Source: Peptoniphilus raoultii (GTDB lineage Bacteria > Bacillota > Clostridia > Tissierellales > Peptoniphilaceae). Taken from it: a stretch of DNA of 64,000 nt. The DNA lies in contig NZ_FMWM01000002.1 in the NCBI RefSeq assembly GCF_900099555.1, forward strand, positions 1,423,629-1,487,628, in the 5' to 3' direction. The position numbers and the translations under genes were made by a program. Below the pieces are notes generated by a model. The model was not told the DNA's origin. It saw only the letters and a program-made list of their open reading frames with translations, and made no database searches. Positions 18,476-26,835 of this stretch are shown here, piece by piece (position 1 is the first letter of the stretch; every line of letters starts with the position of its first letter).

Positions 18476-19335
18476 GAAATTCCATGTTCAATTAAATACT
18501 TTAGATCTTTAATAATTTTATTGTGATCTTTTGATTTTAAATTTGGAAAGGCCTTAAAAAGCCTTTTGTGATCCAAATATTTTGCCCTTATAAAGGAATT
18601 TCTCTCCTGGATAAGGGCCTTTAATTTAAGAAGAGCCTCTTTCTTGTCAGGATTATTTGCAAATTCTTCATAATCCTTTGCAAATTCTTCATAATCCTTT
18701 GCAAATTTTTCAACACTATATAAAAGGTCTAAGGAGTCCTCCGCAATTAAAAGTCCTATTTTATTGGATAGCTTTAAAATTTTCCTTCCCATTAGGTCAA
18801 CCCTATCAAGGTTTTTGTTAAGTTTCAAAACAGATCGTGCTGTTGCGATTAAGTCAATGAATAGGTATATATAAAGAATAATTATAAGAACAATTAAAAA
18901 TCTTAATTCCAAACTCCCTAAAAGTTTTAAGACAATTGGATTTAAAGCTTTTACTATAAAAATACATATACCTCCCCAAATCAGAGAAAATTCAAGGCAA
19001 ATATATCCAAATAGATTAAATTTTCTGTTAGAATAGTCCCACCATTTCTTTTTAAACAAAAGTTCAAGAACAAAACCTGCCATAAATTCAATAAAACTTG
19101 CCATAAGGCTAGAAAGGAGAAAAAGGAGAAGTAAATTATTTTTAAGAGGACTTAAAAAGTGAAGAACTCCTATTGCCCCAAAACCGTAAACTGGGCAGAA
19201 GGGTCCATTTAAAAATCCCCTATTGATAAATTTGCCCGTCTTGAAGGCTGCATAAAAAACTTCCATGCACCAACCCAAAAAAGAATATATTATAAAGAGG
19301 GCCATTAAATTAAATATGTATACATTTTCTACCAT
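18463..19335 (-). CDS. CmpB-type putative ABC-transporter membrane protein (PF06541-like)
   Basis: 290 residues from MVENVYIFNLMALFIIYSFL. The first ~190 residues have about five membrane segments and the family signature GWCMEVFYAAFKTGKFINRG, LNGPFCPVYGFG and WDYSNRKFNLFGYICLE. Such proteins are annotated as putative type IV ABC-transporter permeases, but no ATPase is adjacent and the function is unproven. The C-terminal third is cytoplasmic, helical and charged, with a duplicated FAKDYEE. The frame is open to 19419, but AAGGTGA precedes the ATG at 19335, so I use that start. Confidence 0.85.
   Translation of the reverse strand: MVENVYIFNLMALFIIYSFLGWCMEVFYAAFKTGKFINRGFLNGPFCPVYGFGAIGVLHFLSPLKNNLLLLFLLSSLMASFIEFMAGFVLELLFKKKWWDYSNRKFNLFGYICLEFSLIWGGICIFIVKALNPIVLKLLGSLELRFLIVLIIILYIYLFIDLIATARSVLKLNKNLDRVDLMGRKILKLSNKIGLLIAEDSLDLLYSVEKFAKDYEEFAKDYEEFANNPDKKEALLKLKALIQERNSFIRAKYLDHKRLFKAFPNLKSKDHNKIIKDLKYLIEHGISYKL
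18659..18700 (-). repeat. two exact 21-bp tandem repeats within the CmpB-type gene
   Basis: The unit GCAAATTCTTCATAATCCTT plus T occurs twice in tandem (18659-18679, 18680-18700) with a partial third copy. It codes for the repeated FAKDYEE in a helical region and stays in frame. Confidence 0.9.
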
Positions 19336-19657
19336 AGTATTATCACCTTGCTTAAATATTAATCTATTAAATTTAACACTTAAAAATATTATATTTTTAA
19401 AATTATTAATCCTAGCCAATAGTATATATAATTTTTATTTAAAATTATTATTTACTTGCAAGAAAAAACCAGACTCTAAAATCTTAGCACCTGGCCTAGA
19501 TTTTTTAAAGAAAAAATCTCTAAAAAAATTATTAAAATAATCTTAATATAGAAATAATTAAAGTGTACATAATAAGTCTTTACCCAAGAATTATATATTT
19601 CATATGATGGGCCAAAGTACTTTAAACTTCCAATAAAAAAACCTAGGATTTCCTAGG
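19336..19657. other. intergenic region, 322 bases
   Basis: AT-rich and without a convincing gene. It holds the yqeY terminator at its right end and a hairpin at 19469-19494. No clear promoter for the CmpB-type gene could be picked out. Confidence 0.6.
19469..19494 (-). terminator. hairpin with T run upstream of the CmpB-type gene
   Basis: On the minus strand CCAGGTGCTAA pairs with TTAGAGTCTGG (one mismatch, two wobbles) and is followed by TTTTTT. Coming after the yqeY terminator, it would end a short transcript and may be a leader attenuator of the downstream membrane gene. Confidence 0.5.
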
Positions 19658-19659
19658 TT
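19640..19659 (-). terminator. terminator of rpsU-yqeY
   Basis: AACCTAGG and CCTAGGTT pair around ATTT/AAAT and are followed on the minus strand by TTTTTTTATTGG. It begins at the yqeY stop. Confidence 0.9.
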
Positions 19660-20101
19660 AGTTTAAAAGTTCTCGAGCAATTTTGTTAACTGCATTGCCA
19701 TCAGCTTTGCCTTTTACTAAAGGCATAACAGTTTTCATCAATTTTCCAATATCCTTCATAGAAGTAATATTTTCTTTTTTTAAAGCTTCTTCAACTATAA
19801 CCTTTAATTCATCTTGCGATAATTGCTTAGGTAAATATTCCAAAAGGATGTCAATTTCATCTTCTGTTTGCTTAACTAAGTCTTCTCTATTTCCTTTTTT
19901 GAATTCTTCAATTGATGATTTTTTTTCTTTTAACTGTTTTGAAATAATGTCAAGAATATCTTCGTCTTTTAACTCAACTCGCTCATCAACTTCTTTTTGT
20001 TTGATAGCCGAACGAACTAGAGTTATTACATCTTTACGAAGTTTATTATGGGATTTCATTGATTCTTTCAAATCTCCCATTAATTTGTCTTTAATAGACA
20101 T
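19658..20101 (-). CDS. GatB/YqeY domain protein
   Basis: 147 residues, all one YqeY domain: MSIKDKLMGDLKESMKSHNK, EYLPKQLSQDELKVIVEEAL, SMKDIGKLMKTVMPLVKGKA and DGNAVNKIARELLN. This domain is shared with the tail of GatB amidotransferase and binds tRNA in GatB. The free-standing protein is nearly always encoded next to rpsU in Firmicutes, as here (12-base gap). Its molecular role is not settled. Confidence 0.95.
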   Translation of the reverse strand: MSIKDKLMGDLKESMKSHNKLRKDVITLVRSAIKQKEVDERVELKDEDILDIISKQLKEKKSSIEEFKKGNREDLVKQTEDEIDILLEYLPKQLSQDELKVIVEEALKKENITSMKDIGKLMKTVMPLVKGKADGNAVNKIARELLN

Positions 20102-20113
20102 AATACACCTTCT

Positions 20114-20293
20114 TTAGAATCTATGTTTTTTACGGCGTGCCTCTTCAGATTTTTTCTTTCTTCTAACGCTTGGTTTTTCATAATGTTCTCTTTTTCTAAC
20201 TTCTTTTAAAACTCCGCTAGTGGCACATTGTCTCTTAAATCTTTTAAGAGCGTTGTCTAAAGATTCATTTTCTCCAACCCTAATTTCTGACAA
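20114..20293 (-). CDS. rpsU: 30S ribosomal protein S21 (TTG start)
   Basis: 59 residues: [40 protein letters not shown] and a basic tail ending RRKKHRF. S21 binds near the 3' end of 16S rRNA and helps mRNA initiation. There is no ATG in frame; the TTG at 20293 lies 5-6 bases after GGAGGG, so TTG is the start. Paired with yqeY in one operon. Confidence 0.94.
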   Translation of the reverse strand: MSEIRVGENESLDNALKRFKRQCATSGVLKEVRKREHYEKPSVRRKKKSEEARRKKHRF

Positions 20294-20340
20294 AATATCC
20301 CTCCTCTCGTAGAAAAGAGTAGCCTTGTGGCATCGGAAAT

Positions 20341-20369
20341 ATTATATAATAAAACGCCATAAACTTCAA
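20341..20369 (-). promoter_or_regulatory. promoter of rpsU-yqeY
   Basis: Minus strand TTGAAG (20369-20364), exact 17-base spacer, TATAAT (20346-20341). The leader to the TTG start is about 45 bases and contains a small CTCTTTT/GAGAGG structure. Confidence 0.75.
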
Positions 20370-20405
20370 TATATTTTTAAAATAACTTGACTTCTAGTTC
20401 TTAAC

Positions 20406-21373
20406 TGTCAAGACATATGTTACACTTATAGTACTTTTATACAATTCTTTCAAAAGCTTATTTATTGTTTATTAAAAAGGAAACGAATGATTGTTAAGGG
20501 CTTTAGGGCGAAGCGTACCTTGACATTAATGAATTTCCTCTTTATAATTTTTAAAGCTTTTGAAGATAGTATTCTTCTATTTTTTCATTTGGACTTTTAA
20601 AATTCAATACATATTTTGCTGTATTATTGTATATTTCTTCATGATCTTTTATTTTTGTTTCTAATTCTTTCTCGCTTCTAAGGAATAGTCTTGTATATAT
20701 TATCTTTCTGTCTTCTCTATGGCTTCTTTCTACTTTGCCATTTTGCCATGGTGAATATGGTCTAGTCCTTTTTATTTCTATACCTTGCTTTTCTGCTATT
20801 TTTTGAAATATGCTTTTTTCATTTGTTTTATCTTTATCATTTACAAATTCATATCCGTTATCTACTTGTATTGTCTTTATTTTAAAGCCCATTTCTGTTT
20901 CAGGTGTTTCTAAAAATTTGCCTGTTTCATAACTACTTTTTTTCTTTTACTATTTTTAATATCCTTTTTCTGCTGTATTCATCAATGACTGTTATTTGAT
21001 AATATCTATTACCATACGTAGGGAATTTTATACATTCTTTCGGAAGGTATTTTATGTTTACTTGAACTTTATCTCCTGGATATTTTCCGCCCATACCAAA
21101 GTATTTAGTATAACTTTTAGCTCTTTTTTCTGGTTCCTTAAATCCATTTTTTCGTATTTGACTGCCTATACACAAATTGTCGGTTAGTGTGATATCTTCT
21201 TGCAGCTTTTGTAACTCCATTTTTTAATGCGTATCCACATAATTTTTGACGGAATATCATTTCTTCTGTCATTATATTCATAGAGAGGTCTCCTTTTAAT
21301 ACTTTTTTCGTTTATCTTATTTTATCAAAAGTACCTTTCTTTTTTTATTTAATCTGTAACATATGTCTTAACA
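20406..21373. mobile_element. decayed IS481-like insertion sequence with terminal inverted repeats
   Basis: The ends are inverted repeats: TGTCAAGACATATGTTACA at 20406-20424 and its complement TGTAACATATGTCTTAACA at 21355-21373, 18 of 19 matching. Further similarity (GTACTTTT) lies just inside. The body carries a broken DDE transposase. At ~968 bp it is shorter than an intact element of this type would need, owing to an internal deletion. It abuts an ISL3 transposase fragment on the right, which suggests it inserted into that older element. Confidence 0.82.
20551..21281 (-). pseudogene. DDE transposase/integrase of the IS481-like element, broken
   Basis: Three frames are needed. From ATG 21281 (GGAGAC upstream) comes an HTH segment (FRQKLCGYALKNGVTKAARR). 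After a frame change and an apparent deletion comes QIRKNGFKEPEKRAKSY, PGDKVQVNIKYLPKECI and IDEYSRKRILKIV, ending at a stop at 20933. The last part (to 20551) has IQVDNGYEF and RPYSPWQNGKVERSHR. The usual first catalytic Asp (VQVD) appears as Asn (VQVN); the second Asp and the Glu are kept. Inactive. Confidence 0.85.
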
Positions 21374-21791
21374 CATAAAACTTTGCCTAAGGAGCTTAGA
21401 ATATATTTTAAAAGAAGTAGAAGTTTATTAATTAAATCTGCTAAGAAATTAAATTCTGATGAGGCTAACAGAGTATCAATAATGCTTAATTTAAGTGAAG
21501 ATTTGAAACTAGTTTACAGAACGAAAGAACTTTTTTATGAATATTTTCTTACTCATCCTAATAGCACAAGAGCTAGTAAGGCTTTTAATGAGTGGTTAAG
21601 AAGAGTTAATGAGACGGTATTAAAGGAATTTAATGCTTGTACTAGTACTTTTACTAATTGGTTTGAAGAGATTTGTAATTCCTTTGATTATGAATTTACT
21701 AATGGACCTCTTGAGGGAACACACACTTAAGATAAAGACTTTAAAAAGATATTGTTTTGCTATGAGAAATTTTGAAAGATTCCGAAAGTGA
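21374..21791 (+). pseudogene. ISL3-family transposase C-terminal fragment
   Basis: Reads LPKELRIYFKRSRSLLIKSA, LSEDLKLVYRTKELFYEYF, FTNWFEEICNSFDYEFTNGP then LEGT, after which a frameshift is needed to continue KIKTLKRYCFAMRNFERFRK-stop at 21791. These are the C-terminal motifs of ISL3-type DDE transposases. The N-terminal two thirds are absent; the fragment begins exactly at the inverted repeat of the neighbouring IS. Confidence 0.85.
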
Positions 21792-21840
21792 ATTATGCTT
21801 TGTTGTAATTGACAGGTAGAAAAGCGGGAAATTTTTTCGA

Positions 21841-21858
21841 AAACCCCTAGGGGTTTTG
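21841..21858. terminator. small palindrome AAAACCCCTAGGGGTTTT
   Basis: Perfect 8-bp stem with an A/T flank, just beyond the ISL3 fragment. It may be a terminator or part of the old element's end. Confidence 0.55.
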
Positions 21859-21950
21859 TTTGCTATGGTCTAAAACATAAGATTTTATTTTATTTTATTT
21901 AAAGTTTAAACTTATATTTAGGTGTTTTTATTGATTTTTATAGTAAAAGA

Positions 21951-21973
21951 GAGACTCGATTTTATCGAGCCTC
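21951..21973 (-). terminator. terminator of the arg-nhaC-racemase operon
   Basis: GAGACTCGAT (21951-21960) and ATCGAGCCTC (21964-21973) pair with one wobble; the minus strand continues TTTTACTATAAAAA. It lies about 30 bases past the racemase stop. Confidence 0.85.
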
Positions 21974-22003
21974 ACCAATATTTGACATAGAGCCTTAATA
22001 TTT

Positions 22004-23113
22004 CTATTCTACTACTACTCTAACCGTATTAGTATTTGTAAGATATATTAAATTGGAATATGGTATTTTAAATTCTACTATATCTCCAACCTTTATATCC
22101 TCTTTAGCATGACTTACATCTAAAAGTGTGTGGTCTGAAGAAGCTCCTAAAATTTTAATATCTTCATCTAGGGGCGTGAGACTAAATGGATCATTTCCAT
22201 AATCAAGTTTTCCTATTGCAACTATAGCCCTTTTATGAATTCCTATATCTTCATATTCCACAACATTACCAAAGGCATCAACTCCCCTTTCCCCAACCGG
22301 AAAAGATGGTTTCATTTCAACTTCCACAACTTGAGTTTTTAAAATAAAACAGTCATCATTCAAAAAGTCTTCTTTTAGATCCCAAGTTTCAAGCCCCATT
22401 AAAAGTCCTTCACCAATTCTTAACTGATTTATTCTCTTGGGCCATTTATTTTCAAAAAGTGTTAGAAGTGAAGAGGATGCTCCACCTGAAATTATTTCAA
22501 GTTTTCTTCCTATTCTTTCCTCAACTTTTTCTCCAATGGCAACAAGTTCTTCAAGTTTTTCTGGAGTCGCCTTTATTGATCCATAGCAGCCTAAGTTTGT
22601 ACCTATCCCCTTTAAATGAAGATTTTTATATTCTTTTTCAATTTTTTCAGCCTCATCAATAAGGCTATTTTTATCCCAAAATCCTTCACGCAAATCTCCA
22701 AGATCAGCCATAAGAATTATATCATGCTTTTTGCCTGCCCTTTCAGCGGCTTTATTTATTAAGCTAATTACATAGGGATCAGACTGTAACGAAATGTCAC
22801 AAATATCGACAAGTTCTTCAAGCTCATAGGGCATTGAAATTCTAATACACATTAAAGGATTTGAAAAATTTTTTTCTTTTAAGACTTTCAAATGTTCAAG
22901 TCTTGAAGATGCAATATAATAAAATTCCTTTGAAAAAACTTCGGCAATTTCTGGAATTCCGTTAAATCCTTTAATAACTCCTGCTATATCCACATTAAAA
23001 ATATGGCAGCGCTCTTTAAGCGCCACCAAATTTTCTTTAAGTTTATTTAATTTACAAACAACTATTGGATAAGTTAAATACGAACTGTTCCATCGATTGG
23101 TTTTGTTGGCCAT
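22004..23113 (-). CDS. orr: alanine/ornithine racemase family PLP enzyme, probably ornithine racemase
   Basis: 369 residues with the alanine-racemase-type TIM barrel and beta-domain. Lys48 in IAGVIKGFNG is the probable PLP lysine; IISGGASSSL and INQLRIGEGLLMG match the ornithine racemase/YhfX-like subgroup rather than biosynthetic Alr. Ornithine racemase interconverts L- and D-ornithine. Context supports ornithine: the four genes that make ornithine and an NhaC-type antiporter precede it. Its ATG (AAGGAAG upstream) lies 40 bases inside nhaC. The call as Orr rather than a general racemase is inference from context plus family resemblance. Confidence 0.8.
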   Translation of the reverse strand: MANKTNRWNSSYLTYPIVVCKLNKLKENLVALKERCHIFNVDIAGVIKGFNGIPEIAEVFSKEFYYIASSRLEHLKVLKEKNFSNPLMCIRISMPYELEELVDICDISLQSDPYVISLINKAAERAGKKHDIILMADLGDLREGFWDKNSLIDEAEKIEKEYKNLHLKGIGTNLGCYGSIKATPEKLEELVAIGEKVEERIGRKLEIISGGASSSLLTLFENKWPKRINQLRIGEGLLMGLETWDLKEDFLNDDCFILKTQVVEVEMKPSFPVGERGVDAFGNVVEYEDIGIHKRAIVAIGKLDYGNDPFSLTPLDEDIKILGASSDHTLLDVSHAKEDIKVGDIVEFKIPYSNLIYLTNTNTVRVVVE

Positions 23114-24561
23114 GTTACTTCCTTAGAATTTGCTTGTTTAGCATTTAATCTATTACCTTCCATATCAGCACATGTTAAACCTACAAGTGCCATAATAGCA
23201 ACTACTATAGGCATAGTGTAGTTGAAGAATAGGTAAGGTAAGTATTGTCCTACACTCATCTTTAATGTTGTTGACATATAAACACCACAAGTGTTCCATG
23301 GAATCATTGCACCTGAAACTGTACCTGCACCTTCAAGAGCATTTGATAAAGTTTTTGGATGTAGACCCATGTTGTGATATTCTTCTGCATACATACGACC
23401 AGGAACTACGATTGAAATGTATTGTTCTGGCATTGTAGCATTAGATGCGAAACAAGTTACTTCTGTAAGAATAATAAGTTTTGCTGGTGTGTTAGCAAGT
23501 GGTTTTAACTTATTAACAATAACTTGAAGTTGTCTTGTATCTTCCATGATACCACCGAACATCATAGCTATTAGAGTCATAGAAACTGAACTCATCATGT
23601 TCATTAGACCACCAGTTGAAAGTAGGTTATCTACAGCTTCAAGACCAGTTTCAGCTACGTAACCATTCATACCACAGTCAAGAATTGTACCTAAATTTGA
23701 ATTTCCAAATAAAGCACCCATTATTGCACCAACGAAAGCTCCTATTGCTATACCAGGAATAGCTGGCATTTTCATAGCTACACAAACAATAACTACGATT
23801 GGTGGAATTAATAGGAATGGATTAATTGTAAATGAATCTTTAAGAGCATTTGAAATTTCAGCAACTGAACTTAAGTCAGCTCCACCACCTTGATAATAAT
23901 GGAATCCTAATGCTCCGAAGAATATAATTGATAATGTATAAGCAACAACTGTTGGTAAAATCATGAACTTAACGTGAGTCATAACGTCAGTACCTGCCAT
24001 AGCTGGTGCTAAGTTTGTTGTATCTGATAATGGAGACATTTTATCACCAAAATATGCTCCTGAAAGACAAGCACCCGCTGTAGCTGCTGGATTAATTCCA
24101 AGTCCTAATGAAATACCCATAAGAGCGATACCCATTGTACCAACTGTACCCCAAGAAGTACCAGTTGCTAAAGAAGTGATTGAACAAATAATTAAAGCTG
24201 CGATTAAGAAGATACTTGGGTGAATAATCTTTAATCCATAATAAATCATTGCTGGTACAACACCTGCATCTACCCAAACACCAACTAATATACCTATGAT
24301 AATCAAAATAATTACTGATTGAAGGGCTTTATAAATACCGTCCATCATCATTTTTTCAATTCTATCCCACTTATATCCAAGTCTTAATGCCATTAATGCT
24401 GCTGCGCAAGCACCAACAAACATTGGAACATGTGGGTCAACATGATAAACTATAATACCTACTGCTAATACGCCAATTAAGATAGCTAATGATAATAATG
24501 CTTCCCAAAGATAAGGCATTCTGCCTTCTTTTATCTCTTGTTGTTTTTTGTTATTTTCCAT
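23074..24561 (-). CDS. nhaC: NhaC-family Na+/H+ antiporter-type transporter
   Basis: 495 residues with roughly 11-12 membrane segments. Family features include SITSLATGTSWGTVGTMGIA, SGAYFGDKMSPLSDTTNLAP and EGAGTVSGAMIPWNTCGVYM. NhaC proteins exchange Na+ for H+, and some relatives carry organic substrates (malate/lactate, amino acids). NhaC genes also appear in clostridial ornithine-degradation loci, so an ornithine-related exchange role here is plausible but unproven. It follows argD by 140 bases and overlaps the racemase start. Confidence 0.92.
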   Translation of the reverse strand: MENNKKQQEIKEGRMPYLWEALLSLAILIGVLAVGIIVYHVDPHVPMFVGACAAALMALRLGYKWDRIEKMMMDGIYKALQSVIILIIIGILVGVWVDAGVVPAMIYYGLKIIHPSIFLIAALIICSITSLATGTSWGTVGTMGIALMGISLGLGINPAATAGACLSGAYFGDKMSPLSDTTNLAPAMAGTDVMTHVKFMILPTVVAYTLSIIFFGALGFHYYQGGGADLSSVAEISNALKDSFTINPFLLIPPIVVIVCVAMKMPAIPGIAIGAFVGAIMGALFGNSNLGTILDCGMNGYVAETGLEAVDNLLSTGGLMNMMSSVSMTLIAMMFGGIMEDTRQLQVIVNKLKPLANTPAKLIILTEVTCFASNATMPEQYISIVVPGRMYAEEYHNMGLHPKTLSNALEGAGTVSGAMIPWNTCGVYMSTTLKMSVGQYLPYLFFNYTMPIVVAIMALVGLTCADMEGNRLNAKQANSKEVTWPTKPIDGTVRI

Positions 24562-24632
24562 AATATAAAAACCGCCTTTTTAAAAAAAATCGTTTTCTTT
24601 GAATTTTCAATATAAATTGAATTGATTATTTT

Positions 24633-24669
24633 AGTCCAGCTCGACAAATTATATTGCCAAGCTGAGACT
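24633..24669 (-). other. strong hairpin between argD and nhaC
   Basis: AGTCCAGCTCGACAA (24633-24647) and TTGCCAAGCTGAGACT (24654-24669) form a ~15-bp stem with one bulge and wobbles. The T run expected of a terminator is missing, so RNA processing, mRNA stability or attenuation are alternatives. Confidence 0.6.
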
Positions 24670-24700
24670 ATTATAAAATTTTATAAATTATTAGTGTTTA

Positions 24701-25915
24701 TTACTTACCAATTTCAGTAAGAACTTCTTCTAGAATTGCTAGTGCATCATCCAATGTTTCTTTTGGAATATTTAATGCTGGAACAAATCTTAATACATTA
24801 CCTGCTGTACAGTTAAGAATTAATCCCTTTTCAAAGCATGGATTAGTTACAACATGTGCATCTTCAAGATCAAGAACAGCACCAACGATTAAACCTCTTC
24901 CTCTAACTTCCTTAATTACAGGATGTTTTTTCTTCATTTCGTTTAATTTTCCTTGTAGATATTCTCCCATTTCAAGAGCTCTTTCAGGAAGTTTGTTTTC
25001 GATAATAGCTGTTAAAGCAGCAGCTGCTGTTGCAGTAGCTATTGGGTTTCCACCATAAGTTGTACCGTGGTTACCTGGTTGTAAAACTTCTGCAAATTTA
25101 CCTCTTGCACAGAATGCTCCAATTGGAATACCATTACCAAGAGCTTTTGCCAAAGTCATAACATCCGGTTCAACTCCATATCCTTGATATGCAAATAGAT
25201 GACCAGTTCTTCCGCAACCAACTTGAACTTCGTCAAAGATAAGAACGATGTCTTTTTCTGTACAGAAAGCACGTAATTCTTCTAAGAATTCTTTCGTACA
25301 TGGAATAACTCCGCCTTCACCTTGCACTGGTTCAATAATAACTGCAGCTGTATTAGCATTGTATTCTTGTTTTACAGAGTCCATATCATTTAGAATAGCA
25401 TATCTAAATCCTGCTGGAAGTGGATCGAATCCAAGGTGAGATTTATCTTGTCCTGTTGCTGTTAAAGTAGCAAGAGTTCTTCCGTGAAAAGATTGTTTGA
25501 AAGAAATAACTTCATATCTTTCTGGATGACCATTCATCTTTTGATATTTACGAGCAAGTTTCATTGCACCTTCGTTTGATTCAGCTCCTGAGTTGCTGAA
25601 GAAAACTTTGTCCATGCAAGAATTTTCAATAATTATTTTTGCTAGTCTTACACCTGGTTCAATGTAAAAATAGTTAGCACATTGAGTAAGTGTAGCTGCT
25701 TGTTCTTGAGTAGCCTTAACTACATCTGGATAGCAGTGGCCTAATGCATTAACTGCAACGCCTTGTAGTAAATCAATATATTTCTTTCCATCAGCATCCC
25801 AAAGATAAGATCCTTCACCTTTTACCATACCAACTTCATATTGACCATAAGTATCCATAGTATACTTTTTACCAGCAGCAGTTATATCTGCATTGTTTGT
25901 GAATTTTTCATTCAT
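24701..25915 (-). CDS. argD: acetylornithine aminotransferase
   Basis: 404 residues, class III aminotransferase. Key features: Lys257 in LAKALGNG (Schiff base), [13 protein letters not shown] at 226-238, [19 protein letters not shown] at 106-124 and [10 protein letters not shown]. ArgD makes N-acetylornithine from N-acetylglutamate semialdehyde with glutamate. GGAGG lies 8-9 bases before the ATG, and argB ends 22 bases upstream, so it is the fourth gene of the arg operon. Confidence 0.94.
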   Translation of the reverse strand: MNEKFTNNADITAAGKKYTMDTYGQYEVGMVKGEGSYLWDADGKKYIDLLQGVAVNALGHCYPDVVKATQEQAATLTQCANYFYIEPGVRLAKIIIENSCMDKVFFSNSGAESNEGAMKLARKYQKMNGHPERYEVISFKQSFHGRTLATLTATGQDKSHLGFDPLPAGFRYAILNDMDSVKQEYNANTAAVIIEPVQGEGGVIPCTKEFLEELRAFCTEKDIVLIFDEVQVGCGRTGHLFAYQGYGVEPDVMTLAKALGNGIPIGAFCARGKFAEVLQPGNHGTTYGGNPIATATAAAALTAIIENKLPERALEMGEYLQGKLNEMKKKHPVIKEVRGRGLIVGAVLDLEDAHVVTNPCFEKGLILNCTAGNVLRFVPALNIPKETLDDALAILEEVLTEIGK

Positions 25916-25937
25916 TGGTTTGTACCTCCTTATAAAT

Positions 25938-26822
25938 TTACCATTTTATACCAACACTGTCTTTAGCTTCGCCAACAACAGTGCCGTGTCCGCCTTCTTC
26001 TACGAAAGCTTCGTATAGCAAGCTATGTGCTTTTCTACCGTCCATAATATGAACTTGATTTACACCATTTTTAATAGCTTCTACACAGCTGTCAACCTTC
26101 GGAATCATGCCACCTGCAATGGTTCCGATTTCCTTTAGTTTGGCAACATCTTTTATATTAAGATAACTTATTACATCTTTAATCTTAATATCGTTACATA
26201 AGCCTTCGATATCTGTTAATAATATTAATTTTTCTGCTTTTAATGCTGAAGCTAAAGCTCCTGCAGCAGTATCTCCGTTAATGTTATATGAATTGCCCTT
26301 ATCATCTGCACCTATTGGTGAAATGATTGGAATAAATCCAGCATTTATAAGCGCATTTATTGAATCAGGATTTACAGAAACTACTTCTCCTACAAAGCCA
26401 TAATCATAATCAGATTCATTTTTCTTGCAGAAATAAATTCCACCATCAGAACCCGAAAGACTTACTGCCTTTCCACCTAAAGCAGCAACTTTTTTTACTA
26501 AGTCTGCACTTACTGAACCTGATAGAACCATTTCAACAACTTCAATAACTTCTTTAGATGTAACTCTTAATCCATTAACAAATTCACTTTTAATATTTAA
26601 TCTTTCAAGCATTTTATTAATAGCAGGGCCACCACCATGAGAAAGAACAACATTAACGCCTAAAGCTTGAAGAAGTACAGCATCTTCAATAACTGCATTT
26701 TTTACTTCTTCATTAATCATGGCATTTCCGCCGAATTTAACTACTACAGTTTTTCCCTTATACTTTTTAATAAAAGGCATTGCTTCAATTAAAGCATTTA
26801 CTTTTTCTTCTATATTTATCAA
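25938..26822 (-). CDS. argB: acetylglutamate kinase (TTG start favoured)
   Basis: 294 residues from the TTG. Amino-acid-kinase motifs are KTVVVKFGGNAM near the N-terminus, LSHGGGPAINKML, NGLRVTS, and GDTAAGALASAL. ArgB phosphorylates N-acetylglutamate. The frame stays open to an ATG at 26855 inside argJ, but GGGAGG lies 5 bases before the TTG at 26822, just past the argJ stop, and that length suits the family better. The motif spread fits a standard ArgB; arginine-feedback residues cannot be judged. Confidence 0.93.
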   Translation of the reverse strand: MINIEEKVNALIEAMPFIKKYKGKTVVVKFGGNAMINEEVKNAVIEDAVLLQALGVNVVLSHGGGPAINKMLERLNIKSEFVNGLRVTSKEVIEVVEMVLSGSVSADLVKKVAALGGKAVSLSGSDGGIYFCKKNESDYDYGFVGEVVSVNPDSINALINAGFIPIISPIGADDKGNSYNINGDTAAGALASALKAEKLILLTDIEGLCNDIKIKDVISYLNIKDVAKLKEIGTIAGGMIPKVDSCVEAIKNGVNQVHIMDGRKAHSLLYEAFVEEGGHGTVVGEAKDSVGIKW

Positions 26823-26835
26823 ATTATCCTCCCTA

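Noticed and set aside
19683-20117. 144-codon plus-strand frame opposite yqeY
   Set aside because: Exact antisense of a conserved gene, Ser/Phe-rich, with no recognisable domain.
24092-24277. 61-codon minus-strand frame inside nhaC
   Set aside because: Out-of-frame shadow of a conserved transporter with no initiation signal.
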